From positions 5,727,501 to 5,791,500 of the forward strand of contig CM076961.1 in NCBI GenBank assembly GCA_039566865.1: DNA of 64,000 nt, in the 5' to 3' direction. The stretch comes from Aurelia coerulea. Taxonomy: Eukaryota; Cnidaria; Scyphozoa; Semaeostomeae; Ulmaridae. Shown here piece after piece: positions 21,036 to 31,989 of the stretch; the stretch's first letter is position 1, and each line of letters begins with the position of its first letter. The notes beneath the pieces were generated by a model. The model saw only the letters and a list, made by a program, of their open reading frames with translations, was not told the origin of the DNA and did no database searches. Made by a program: the position numbers and the translations under genes.

Positions 21036-24000
21036 AGCATAGCCGTCAAATCTTTTCTTTTGTCCAAAGATCCCGTGGGGTTCCGACTCACGCTCTGATC
21101 AGATCGCATTTTCTCCTATGATTGACCAATCAAATGCCGTCGTTGTGTTTACTTCCGCGTTTCGCAGCAAAACTTAGGCCATTTTCGGCCGTTTTGACCA
21201 CTCTCCGGAAAAAATCATTGCACGATCGGATAAATCGAATTTCGTCAAAATTTGAATTGGAGAAGATTCTCCATGCTTTGGACCATAAGTGTTTTCGGTA
21301 TGGCTTTGCGATCACTAAAAATAGCAGAATTGTGGCATTTTTAAGCCCAATGCAGTCATTCATCGGTTACAGACTCTATGATTAGCAAAAAGAAGAGTAG
21401 AAAACTGAAAACCTGAAGAAGAACCAGTGCATACACATACCTCAGATGGATTTAATAACAAACATCCACTTTTTCTGCCGCGATCTACAGCGAGTTTCAC
21501 CAGCAAATAACACAGTCAACAAAAATAGGCGCGAGAACTTGAATGATCAGCTACGTGCCATCGTCGAGTGAGATCAACATCCGATTCCAATGAACAGAAA
21601 TATGAATAAATCAACGGTGAATAACGAATACATGAACTTGCCATGCTGAAGATTACGGGAGTAGCTGTACGTCCACTCTGGCCCAGAAAGAACAATTTTG
21701 TGATGTCTCTTTCGATAAACCATCTATGGATAAACCGTGCCACCATTCCTTTATCCAACTGCGGCTATCGTTGCCAGATGGAAACCGGCAATAACATTAC
21801 CAAAACGATGTACGAATTGATCGGTCCTATCCCATCTTTTATTGCAAGAAAAATATCTATCGTCTTATGGTCTAGCAGGCTAGCAGCTTCATGAAACAGA
21901 ACTGAAATGCTAGGTTTAGTGTTCTTACGAATACGAATAACAAGAAGAAATGTACATCTTATTTTCATAACGAGTAAAAAAGATCGATCTTTTCGACATT
22001 TGAAATACTATTTATAGAAACTCCTCATGTCAATTTCACATTTTGGGCGGATATCATCAAAAATATGTTATCTTTTAGAAGTCCTTCGTTAGAAAATCAC
22101 CCCTTCACAGTCAAGCAACACAGTAGTATCAAAGCAAAGTTGGGCAGTTTGCAAACTCATTGCCCATTCATGGAAGAAAACCCCTATTTTTGTAAGATTC
22201 TACAACTTTCATCCAATAAAGAAAGCTCCTCAAAATTCTCACTTTCTGAGTACAAAATGTTTCGTAAGAGTTTCTTAAAAGTTCTCTCAAATTTCTATCG
22301 GTGGTGCAGGATCTCTGGGATCTCCTGTGCCTTAGACAAAAATTGTGCAGCAAATTATGAAATCATGCCACAACAGTGTAGATCACATACGAAATCTCAT
22401 GTAAGAAGTTACCAAACGAAAAGTGAAATTTATTTGTTTCAGTTTCCAAAATGTTATATTTACTTTAGGCTTGATTCTAATAAAAAAGTTTCTTGTAAGG
22501 TTCCCAAATTTTCAAAATTCCAACTGACAGTTTGTCGACGTTCATTCAGAACCACATTTTGAACCAATGAATTGTTAAAAAACGAAAAAATAACGAAAAT
22601 TATTGCTTTTTAGTAATAGTTGAGTTGGTATTGCAATTTCTGGTTGAAAACATTTTTTGCAACTCATAACTTACTTTGAAAAAGTTCCTTAAATTTGAAA
22701 TGACCTATCATCGCTTCTAATAGATTTTCCTAATTTATGGAAGAGGTAGCAACGGTTTCCTTCAAGCAGTTTCCTGCAGAAAAAGTGTATGCTGTTGCAT
22801 TGATAGAGGTCCGCTATCATAGGAAAAATGTCAAGAAACTGAACTCTCAGGTCACCTAGAATATAAAATCTTTGAAACTGGAACATAATAACTTCACTTT
22901 TCATTTAGTAATTTCTTACATGAGACTTCGTATGTGATCTACACTATTGTGGCATAATTTGCCGCACAATTTTTGTCTAAGGCACAGGAGATCCCAGAGA
23001 TCCTGCACCACCGATAGAAATTTGAGGGAACTTTTAAGAAACTCTTACGAAACATTTTGTACTCAGAAAGTGAGAATTTTGAGGAGCTTTCTTTATTGTA
23101 TGAAAGTTGTAGAATCTTACAAAAAATAGGGTTGTTCTTCCATGAATGGGCAATGAGTTTGCAAACTGCCCAACTTTGCTTTGATGCTACTGTGTTGCTT
23201 GACTGTGAAGGGGTGATTTTCTAGCGAAGGACTCCTAAAAGATAAAATATTTTTGATGATATCCGCCCAAAATGTGAAATTGACATGAGGAGTTTCTATA
23301 AATAGTATTTCAAATGTCGAAAAGATCGATCTTTTTTACTCGTTATGAAAATAAGATGTACATTTCTTCTTGTTATTCGTATTCGTAAGAACACTAAACC
23401 TAGCATTTCAGTTCTGTTTCATGAAGCTGCTAGCCTGCTAGACCATAAGACGATAGATATTTTTCTTGCAATAAAAGATGGGATAGGACCGATCAATTCG
23501 TACATCTTTTTGGTAATGTTATTGCCGGTTTCCATCTGGCAACGATAGCCGCAGTTGGATAAAGGAATGGTGGCACGGTTTATCCATAGATGGTTTATCG
23601 AAAGAGACATCACAAAATTGTTCTTTCTGGGCCAGAGTGGACGTACAGCTACTCCCGTAATCTTCAGCATGGCAAGTTCATGTATTCGTTATTCACCGTT
23701 GATTTATTCATATTTCTGTTCATTGGAATCGGATGTTGTTCCCACTCGACGATGGCATGTAGCTGATCATCCAAGTTCTCGCGCCTATTTTTGTTGACTT
23801 GTTATTTGCTGGTGAAACTCGCTGTAGATCGCGGCAGAAAAAGTGGATGTTTGTTATTAAATCCATCTGAGGTATGTGTATGCACTAGTTCTTTTTCAGG
23901 TTTTCAATTTTCTACTCTTCTTTTTGCTAATCATAGAGTCTGTAACCGATGAATGACTGCAGTGAGCTTAAAAATGCCACAATTCTGCTATTTTTAGTGA

Positions 24001-24276
24001 TCGCAAAGCCATACCGAAAACACTTATGGTCCAAAGCATGGAGAATCTTCTCCAATTGAAATTTTGACGAAATTTGATTTATCCGATCGTGCAATGATTT
24101 TTTCCGGAGAGTGGTCAAAACGGCCGAAAATGGCCTAAGTTTTGCTGCGAAACGCGGAAGTAAACACAACGACGGCATTTGATTGGTCAATCATAGGAGA
24201 AAATGCGATCTGATCAGAGCGTGAGTCGGAACCCCACGGGATCTTTTGACAAAAGAAAAGATTTGACGGCTATGCT
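21036..24276. mobile_element. 3.2-kb palindromic foldback element with 9-bp target duplication
   Basis: Begins AGCATAGCCGTCAAATC and ends with its inverse, flanked by a perfect 9-bp duplication CGAAAAGGG (21027-21035 and 24277-24285). Left arm about 21036-22480 and right arm about 22830-24276 are nearly identical inverted copies around a 350-bp centre. Open frames of 65-87 codons recur as mirror images in both arms because of the palindrome and are not taken as genes. A 9-bp duplication suggests Mutator-like transposition. The end resembles those at 30692-31426 and 54675-56367. Confidence 0.88.
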
Positions 24277-24922
24277 CGAAAAGGGTATTATTCGTAAAAA
24301 TGCTACAAATGCGTTAAAGAACTCAAATCAAAGGAAGCAAAGACCGTGCTTTACGGTTTTGTTTTCATGAAAGAAGACAGGAAAATATTTAGCATTTGAC
24401 TTTTGAAACAATCTTTTTATTTCGCAAGCTCCGATAGCCATGATCGAGTTAGCTCCCTTGTTTTTTGAAGGGGGTTGCTAACTCGCTATTGCCTAGTGAG
24501 GATACATTATATCGGTCCCCTTTGGCGAGGTAGTAAGGGGGAGTGAGTGCTAACATGGATAATAGGGGTGGGTTAAGTGATACAACATGAATAAATATCA
24601 TTTTTCATTGAAAAGCTTTTCATCTGACACAGTGATCACACCAAATCTATTATCGGTGTTTTAAAATTATTGCAAGGTCGAAGGATCCGTCCCATGGGCT
24701 TAAGAAGACCTTGGTCAGAATAAATTTTTAAATGTGAATTGTTTCATTGCATTCTTTTAACTCGAGTTTCCAAACGACAATACTTTCGGAGCTTATCACG
24801 TTTTAGAAATTGAAAACGCATTGAGAAATCAGGAAAAAGCATTTTAAAATCAAAATGGAAATTATTAAATGGTCAAAAGGTTGTTCATCTGCAGCACTCT
24901 TTGCAACCAAATTCGAACAGCC

Positions 24923-26020
24923 ATGCCTCGACTTACTAAAGAACAACGAGTTTGGATATGCTTAGAGATGGCCGGCATAGAAAATGCCCAAGAAGTGTTG
25001 CGACGTTGGCCTGCTCAGTGGCCAGGTATCAATGCACCGTCTGCTGTGACCGTTTGGAAGACATACAGGAAGCTTCAGGCAGAGGGAACTTGCAACAACC
25101 TGAAAAAAAGTCGTAGAGGAAGACATCGAACTGCACGTTCTAACCAAAACATAGAGAGGGTTCGAGAAGCGCTCATTGAAGATGGGAATCGATCTTCCCG
25201 GAGGAATGGTCTTGGGCTTTCTCAAAGCTCTTTCGTTCGTATAGCCAAAATCCTAAAATTTCATCCCTACGTTCTGGTAAGAAGGCAAAAATTAGAGGCT
25301 GGTGATCCTGTTTTGCGCCGGGAATTCTGCCAAAGATTTGTCGAAACAAATGCTCAGCAACCTGAGTTTCTCAACAATCTCATCATTTCGGACGAAGCTA
25401 TCTTTAGTTTGAACTCTGAGGTTAATACCAAAAATGTGATCAATTATTCCCTGCGTGGAAATGGTCATCCTCCAGATCATTATATCGAGTTTAAGCAAGG
25501 GGCAGGCAAGTTAATGGTGTGGATGGGTGTTATGAAAACTGGTGCAGTCTTTGGTCCTCATTTCGTCGAAGGAGGTCTTGATTCACAAGAGTATCTCCGC
25601 ATTATAAGATATCACGTGATTCAAAGGGAATTAAGGGAGCAGAATGTCAACAGAGCAGCAGTATGGTGGCAGCAAGATGGAGCCCCTGCTCATACAAGCA
25701 ATGCTTCCCTGCATTATCTCAGAGGGCAGTTCCCTGGTAGAGTTATGAGCAGACGTGGTGATTGGCCTTGGCCGCCTCGTTCCCCTGACCTGACAGTGTG
25801 TGATTTCTTCTTATGGGGATACATGAAGCAAGCCATATGGAATGTCGACCTTCATGAGCAGCCCAAGAATCTGGAAGATCTGCGTGCAGCCATCTTACGT
25901 GTCGCTCGAAGCATCCCAGCCGATATGATTTCGCGTGCCTTTGATGGAATGGTTGGTCGCTGTGAAAAATGCATCGAAGCTAATGGACTTTGGGTAACAA
26001 ATTATTTATTGAACGTTTGA
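24923..26020 (+). CDS. Mariner/Tc1-type transposase (IS630 superfamily)
   Basis: A single uninterrupted 365-residue frame. The start at 24923 (MPRLTKEQR) is preferred; the frame is open 18 codons further upstream, to 24869. This is a cut-and-paste transposase acting on the inverted ends of its own element. Residues about 5-55 and 75-125 look like two helix-turn-helix DNA-binding domains joined by a basic linker with GRHRT (about 66-70). The catalytic DDE/D core shows LIISDEAIF (D157), WWQQDGAPAH (D252) and PPRSPDLTVCDFFLWG (D289). The last two acids are 36 residues apart, a DD36D arrangement. The length is within the usual mariner range. No frameshift or stop is visible, so it may be functional or only recently silenced. 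Mirror-image repeats begin immediately after the stop. Confidence 0.9.
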   Translation: MPRLTKEQRVWICLEMAGIENAQEVLRRWPAQWPGINAPSAVTVWKTYRKLQAEGTCNNLKKSRRGRHRTARSNQNIERVREALIEDGNRSSRRNGLGLSQSSFVRIAKILKFHPYVLVRRQKLEAGDPVLRREFCQRFVETNAQQPEFLNNLIISDEAIFSLNSEVNTKNVINYSLRGNGHPPDHYIEFKQGAGKLMVWMGVMKTGAVFGPHFVEGGLDSQEYLRIIRYHVIQRELREQNVNRAAVWWQQDGAPAHTSNASLHYLRGQFPGRVMSRRGDWPWPPRSPDLTVCDFFLWGYMKQAIWNVDLHEQPKNLEDLRAAILRVARSIPADMISRAFDGMVGRCEKCIEANGLWVTNYLLNV

Positions 26021-26022
26021 TT

Positions 26023-28324
26023 CACAGTGATCCAGAGCAGTACAGAAATACCAAAAAACAAATTTTGAAAAATGATTTTGGCTCTATTTTTACTCCAAAG
26101 ATAACACATGGATTAGTTTAACACAAAAAACCTCATTCTAATCGGAGTTATACTCATAGAGCTAAAAATTCACAAAGTTAACGTAAACAAATGAAATGCA
26201 AAATTTAGTCAATTTCAGGATGAAATCCACTATTGCCTGCAACAAAGTAAATTTTCAAATGTCTGTAGAATCACTTTGCCATATCGGATCTTTACAAATT
26301 TTTTTTTACTTGAATGAGAAACACTTTGACTATATTGTGACTTAAAAGATAAATTTTCGTGATTTTCGTTCCTTTCAATTTTTGCGAATGCTGAAATGTA
26401 CTTTTTGTGAATGCTTAGGCCTGAAAATTGTTCATATTTTGAAATTTGAGTTAAAAACATGAAATACATGTCAAAACATGTCTTCACAACATACTTTGTT
26501 GCTAAATTTGAAGCATTGGCTGCACTTTTACCGAAGGTTTCGTACATATTCGTACCCAAAAATTTTTCATGCAATTTTCTTCTTTTCTGGTATTTTCGGG
26601 GAAATTGGCAACTTTCTGCAACAATTGTCATATGATATGAAATGTGTTTCTGAAGTTGTGATATACGTAAAACCGTGGATGAACCAAATGAAGATATACT
26701 TTCAGACAATCTAAATGCCCTTTTATGCTACTTTTATCAGCATATTGTACTCATTTTGTTAGTGAGCAGCATTCAAAAATCCAAAATTATGAATGGAGAT
26801 ATGGAAACTAACAAGAAAAGAACAGATATATTTTTGAACGTATACTGTAACCGTTTCAGTCAGCAAATATACATGGAGTTTTAATCATTTAATTCTCGGT
26901 TAAAGTATCGAGAATTTACGTTTTAAAACTTTCTGATGTCCTTTGGCTATATCTCTACAATAGTACCCATTAACTATTTGTATTCAGTTTCTGCCTTATT
27001 AAATTTTGAGCTGTTTCTTTGTCCAATTGTATATCGTTTCATGTAAATCAAATTTTTGTCCTTTCATCCCGCAAATCGTGTTCGTAAGTTAGAAAGCACG
27101 CAGTAAATGAGGCAGCGCTGAATAAAGCAAACCTTCATTAGAAACTGTCTCACATAAATGGAGATGTTTTACTTCAACAACTTCTTTCGAAAAAAACATG
27201 TTGCAGCTAAAGCTACTCGAAAATTTCTTATTCTTGAGAAGTTTCAACCAACAACTGCTTGGCTTTGGTCCAAAATAATTTAATGATTAATAGATGTTAC
27301 TATGAAAGCTTCTTTGCTGATTGCAGAAATCGAACACAAAAAGATAAGTCACTTCATATTGACCAATTTTTATATTTCTCTCCTTATGAATTCCATAGAG
27401 ACATATTTTGCAAAACTTACAAATCATATGAAACCATACAAATTGAGCTTTCAGAGCATCATTATTCAATTTATTTCCGCTCAAAGCTTTTGCTCCGGAG
27501 AGTGTCAGTCTTGAAGCAACCCTTTGTTTTGATGCACCCTATGTATCACCATTGCATGTTACGATTTTAAAACACTGCCTCGCGAACAAAATGAGTATAA
27601 TAGGCTGATAAAAGTAGCATAAAAGGGCATTAAGATTGTCTGCAAGTATATCTTCATTTGGTTCATCCACGGTTTTACGTATATCACAACTTCAGAAACA
27701 TATTTCATCTCATATGACAATTGTTGCAGAAAGTTGCCAATTTCCCCGAAAATACCAGAAAAGAAGAAAATTGCATGAAAAATTTTTGCCTACGAATATG
27801 TACGAAACCTTCGGTAAAAGTGCAGCCAATGCTTCAAATTTAGAGACAAAGTATGTTGTGAAGACATGTTTTGACATGTATTTCATGTTTTTAACTCAAA
27901 TTTCAAAATATTAACAATTTTAAGGCCTAAGCATTCACAAAAAGTACATCTCGGCATTCGCAAAAATTGAAAGGAACGAAAAACGCGAAAATTTATTTTT
28001 TAAGTCACAATATAGTCAAAGTGTTTCTCATTCAAGTTAAAAAAAGTTTGTAAAGATCCGATATGGCAAAGTGATTGTACAGACATTTGAAAATTTACTT
28101 TATTGCAGGCAATAGTGGATTTCATCCTGAAATTGACTAAATTTTGCATTTCAGTTGTTTACGTTAACTTTGTGAATTTTTAGCTCTACGAGTACAACTT
28201 CGATTAGAATGAGGTTTTTTGCGTTAAACTAATCCATGTGTTATCTTTGGAGTAAAAATAGAGCAAAAATCATTTTTCAAAATTTGTTTTTTGGTATTTC
28301 TGGACTATTTTCTCATTTCTGGAT
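26023..28324. repeat. 2.3-kb palindrome downstream of the transposase
   Basis: Arm 26023-26720 and arm 27610-28324 are inverted copies around an 890-bp centre. The outer boundary is CACAGTGATCCAGA on the left and its inverse TCTGGATCACTGTG near 28320. A 159-codon minus frame (26230-26709) is mirrored by a broken 92-codon frame (27636-27914); differences between arms hit both silent and changing positions, so there is no sign of coding constraint. No target duplication surrounds it, so it may be a rearrangement rather than an insertion. Confidence 0.75.
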
Positions 28325-28609
28325 CACTGTGGAAAAAACAAGGGAGCTAACTCGATCATGGCTATCGGAGCTTGCGAGATAAAAAGATTGTTTCAAAAGT
28401 CAAATGCTAAATATTTTCCTGTCTTCTTTCATAAAAACAAAACCGTAAAGTACGGTCTTTGCTTCCTTTGATTTGAGTTCTTTAACGCATTTGTAGCATT
28501 TTTACGAATAATACCCTTTTCGATGAAATCTACAATTTAATTGAGAATGAAACTTCACATGGCAGTATTAGCTAGAGATTTCTATACGATACTGACAAGA
28601 AGGCAAGTA

Positions 28610-28833
28610 AATCATGGACCAACATCGAAACGTGGAATTCTTGTTCCCATACAAACCCCTTACAAGCATTTTCATAATTTCTGGGTCTAAACGATGAGTG
28701 AATTTATTTAAAAACATTTCCTCATCTAAGTTAGTCTTTGACTGATAGCTTCACCTTTTAGTTTTGAAAATCGGCCTCGTAATTTTTGTTCCATAGCCCG
28801 CCAAACGCATAAACTTTTTTTTGACTCACCCGG
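28610..28833 (-). mobile_element. Right half of a mariner-type foldback element
   Basis: Ends with TGACTCACCCGG followed by TA, and shares CCCATACAAACCCCTTACAAGC and CCATAGCCCGCCAAACG text with copies at 51690-52056 and 62672-63165. Only one arm is present, so the copy is truncated. Confidence 0.65.
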
Positions 28834-29229
28834 TACTTCATCTAAAATTTCCATCAAGAACATCATAAATTTTCTTCATTTGCGGCAACTCAAATCTATG
28901 TAAAGTGATTATTTATATACAATGCATAGAAGATAATATATACAGAGATCGTGTATAATTATAGACACATTCGTTCAGGGATTGATTGGGAGAAAGGAGA
29001 CTCCAAATATCCACAGGTGTTTCTATGCTATCTTCACTATGAAGACAGTTCTAAATAACTGCTTAACTTGAATAATTGAATTCTCTATGAAATAACATTG
29101 TATGGAATGTAGCTTTGCAACAAGAATATCAAAATGACTTTGATGGATCAGCATGGCTCTCATTGGCATCATTTTTGGTTTGCAAGAGGAGAACGGTCAA
29201 GCGTTAGGCGTCTCTAAAAAAACGCGAAT
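28834..29229. other. Unassigned sequence inside the broken repeat-protein gene
   Basis: No reading frame or repeat recognised in this stretch. In the uninterrupted gene only about 80 codons would be expected between the two pseudogene parts, so this strip is probably also inserted or decayed DNA. Confidence 0.35.
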
Positions 29230-30130
29230 AGGACGTTCTAGAAACAGCCCATGTCAACGCAGCTCTTGGAAAATTATGGTCAACAAGGCTTTCGAACTTT
29301 GGATCCTTACCTGATATGATGACAACTGTTTTCTTGGTGCATATTGCACTGCTGATACAATCATTGAAAGTATGTTAAAAAGTTCTTCGCCGTTCTTTAG
29401 TTTAGGGACAGTGCAAAGTTTATTTTACAACATGGCCGGTGCAAAACGTAACGGGGCAACTACTTTTTTTTAGCTTGTACAGAACTGGGTCAACACTTTT
29501 TACAAAGCAATTATGAACGGGGCAGGACCTTTTTATAAGCTCAAGATAAAGTTTGAACTATGAAATGGCACATTTTGAGGCCAAAACTGTGGATTCATCA
29601 GTCATTTCTCTTCATCTTCAAAGTCGATTTCTTCGTTGACAAAGTCTCGTAAAGGCAAGAATTGATTTTGTTATGGTCTTTGGCTAATTCATCTGTGGTA
29701 CTATACAACATTTGTTGTTCATGAATACGGGGCAGATACATTTTTTTAAGGAAAGGGTGACGGGGCAGTTGGTTTTTTGGCAATAATTTCATACAGGGCG
29801 AGCAGATTTTTTTGCAAGAATTTTTGTTCTCCACCGGCCATGTAATATAATAAATTTTGCCCTGTCCCTTACGAGAGCCTTGAAATTATTTGGCAATTGC
29901 ATCTGATTCTTCCTTATCAAGTCTTTTCCATGCTCTTCTCTAATAGATTCTTTGATGCTGTCTGGTTTATAGACATCCCATACTATGTCCATTCTCTGGC
30001 AGCTTTGAAGCTGATTCTTTAGGCATATGGTATAAAGATCTTCTCTATGTATTCACCGCACATGGAAGCATCGTCGATGGGGAGGGAAGTGTGCCACCGC
30101 TGCACCATCAACAACTTTTACACCACATAA
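29230..30130 (-). pseudogene. 5' part of the PIN/XPG-nuclease-like repeat protein gene
   Basis: Minus-strand reading from 30130: VKVVDGAAVAHFP, then a frame change, GEYIEKIFIPY, another frame change, QLQSCQRMDIVWDVYKPDS, IKESIREEHGKDL, QLPNNFKALVR. The Harbinger-like element then interrupts it (29405-29878). Beyond that come KNGEELFNILS and KKTVVIISGKDPKFE, the equivalents of the N-K-ELF-FL and VYVTSGQ positions recalled from intact relatives. The order and strand fit the 3' part at 20411-21022, so these are two pieces of one gene. Frame changes and insertions make it dead. The motif V-WD-Y-PDS-KE-(T/S)R is the strongest family mark. Confidence 0.72.
29405..29878. mobile_element. 474-bp Harbinger-like miniature element
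   Basis: Starts GGGACAGTGCAAA and ends TTTTGCCCTGTCCC, with the 3-bp duplication TTA on both sides (29402-29404 and 29879-29881). A further inverted match, ACATGGCCGGTG, lies about 30 bp inside each end. Three-bp TWA duplications with GGG-starting ends fit PIF/Harbinger. GGGGCAG followed by T runs recurs inside. It interrupts the nuclease-like pseudogene. Confidence 0.75.
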
Positions 30131-30524
30131 AAAGGTCGTTGTTACGTCTGTTGTCCGAAATACCTGCAGTAAATATGACTTCCACGCTAGCAGACGGAGC
30201 ATTCCTTGCTGAGAAAGAGAGGGCTGCTATGCGTGATTTCATGTGCAAATAATTTGTCTGTATCTCCTTTTCTAAAATGGCTGGCAATGTACATGTGGCT
30301 GGCTAAATTGTAGTCACTCTTCAAATTAACTACCATTTCTTTAAATTTTGAGATTTTTGTGAGAGCTTGAAAAGAGGAACGGAATTCTTCATTGTGGAAA
30401 TCTCATCGATACTGACAAGGCGTTCTGTTTCCCCATGGTTTCAACTGATCGAATTGCGAAAACAACACACTGTTTGCTATCTCTATATTGATATAACGCA
30501 CAATTTGGTTAACTAGACCGACTT

Positions 30525-31800
30525 GGCTTATTTTCTCCTGTAGAAAATGATGCTGCGGACTATTTTTAATTGATGTCACTTCAACACCTTAGCTTGAGCA
30601 TAATTTTTATGTTTGGGAAAGTTATTACGCTCTAAATTTGGGTGTGTGTTATGCTGGTTACGCTTCAAATTTAGCGAGTTATGTGTTGACCAACATAGGG
30701 CTTAAAGCTTTTATGTCGCTATATAAAGCTAATGGCAGACATTTATTCAGTCGTGTGATTTCTGTGCAGAGGATGGTCATGGGGATAGCGCGGTTTTCTT
30801 TGATGTTAGTTTATTGCAATTTTGCATAACACGGAAAACAAAAGGGATTGGATGACCGTCTCTCATGGCGTTGAAGGACAACTGATAAAGCGAGGCTGGA
30901 ATCGTATTTATAGCGACATAAAAGCTTTAAATCTTTAAAGAGGTCGGTGTAAAATTCTATTACAGTTTTCTTTGAAATGAAAGGCTTGGAAGGAACTTAG
31001 GGTGTTTTGCTGTCAATCTGCCGTGGAAATTTATTGATATCTTGATTAGTTTCAAAATGGCGGCATTTATTAAATTTGAGGCTGTGACGTCATCAAATTT
31101 CTAAATGTAAAACCAGAAAAGCTACAGATTTCTGCTTGCCACCAGATTGTAGACCTTCATTAACTATAGTTTTTTTGAAGGTTATATCAATTTTGCTCTA
31201 TTGGTTTAGAATTTACGATGATTGAAATTTTTTCAAATTTTCCATCAATTTTTTCAAAATAATTAAATTGCTGCCATTTTGAAAAAAATGAAGATATCAA
31301 ATAATTTCCACGGCAGATTTATAGCAAAGTACCATACATTTCTTTCAAGCCATTTAATTCAAAGAAACATGTTATAGAATTGTACACCCACCTTTTTAAA
31401 GATTTGAAAGATTTGAGCCCTATGCTGTGTTGACCCCCTGTTTTGAGAAATTAGAAATTTCAAATAGATTTGGTTAAAAACCTGAAAAGGGTTCAAAGAT
31501 GGTTCATTTACAAGGATTAATGATTAATCTCAATTCTCTCCATTGGCGAAATCAGACTTAAAATACCCCTGAAAGGGTTCTCCGGAAATCTTCGTGTGGC
31601 GTCACAACATTTTTATCTATAGGTTACCCCCCGGAATCGATAGAAAGCGGCACCCCTTCTGGAAATGTTCTCCATACCCCTATGTATCACCTTGGAAAGT
31701 TTGGTGCTTTGTTCCACTCTGTCACGATCTGACCAAAAATTGGAGTTAAGCGACTGGACTATAATCCCGCTCCTGATTGCGATTCTCTTCTGTGCTGATG
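30525..31800 (-). repeat. Right copy of the 0.5-kb inverted repeat pair, with insertion
   Basis: Reverse complement of 18890-19417, split by the 735-bp element at 30692-31426. Similarity fades within 30-50 bp on the outer side, so the outer terminus is uncertain. The inner limit is the GTAGAAAATGATGCTGCGG text at 30541. Confidence 0.75.
30692..31426. mobile_element. 735-bp element with 9-bp target duplication
   Basis: Starts AACATAGGGCTTAAAGC; the right end reversed reads AGCATAGGGCTCAAATC. Flanked by the 9-bp duplication GTGTTGACC (30683-30691 and 31427-31435). The inverted partner at about 19250-19270 reads GTGTTGACCCCCC without the insertion, an internal empty-site proof. The duplication size suggests a Mutator-like element. 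No coding sequence. Confidence 0.9.
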
Positions 31801-31989
31801 TATTTTCAATAGAATTTTCTACAACTACATAACTCATGCTTGCTTGAGAAAGAAGCAAAAGTGCTCCAAGGCCCTTGATTAACTAGAGTTTTGCATTGCA
31901 GACATGGATCTTTGCGTCATCTGCAAAACAGGCTTATTGTAAGTTCGAAACATACCTGGATACTATAAATGACTTCAAGAAAGGCAATG

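Larger units (their letters stand above)
21023..28526. mobile_element. Mariner-type transposon with long inverted ends, carrying nested elements
   Basis: The ends are inverted for nearly 200 bp: left TCATCGAAAAGGG (21023-21035), continuing at 24286 with TATTATTCGTAAAAATGC; right ends with ..GAATAATACCCTTTTCGATGA (28526). The left terminus is split 13 bp in by a 3.2-kb palindromic element. The element holds one apparently intact transposase (24923-26020) and a large palindrome (26023-28324). I could not identify a target duplication; TA is not present at the obvious boundaries, so the exact ends may be off by a few bases. It interrupts the nuclease-like gene. Confidence 0.75.

Noticed and set aside
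21643..23797. Mirror-image open frames of 65-87 codons
   Set aside because: They are duplicated by the palindrome arms and carry no recognised motif.
26230..26709. 159-codon minus-strand frame and its broken mirror copy at 27636-27914
   Set aside because: Differences between the arms include amino-acid-changing substitutions as freely as silent ones; no domain recognised.
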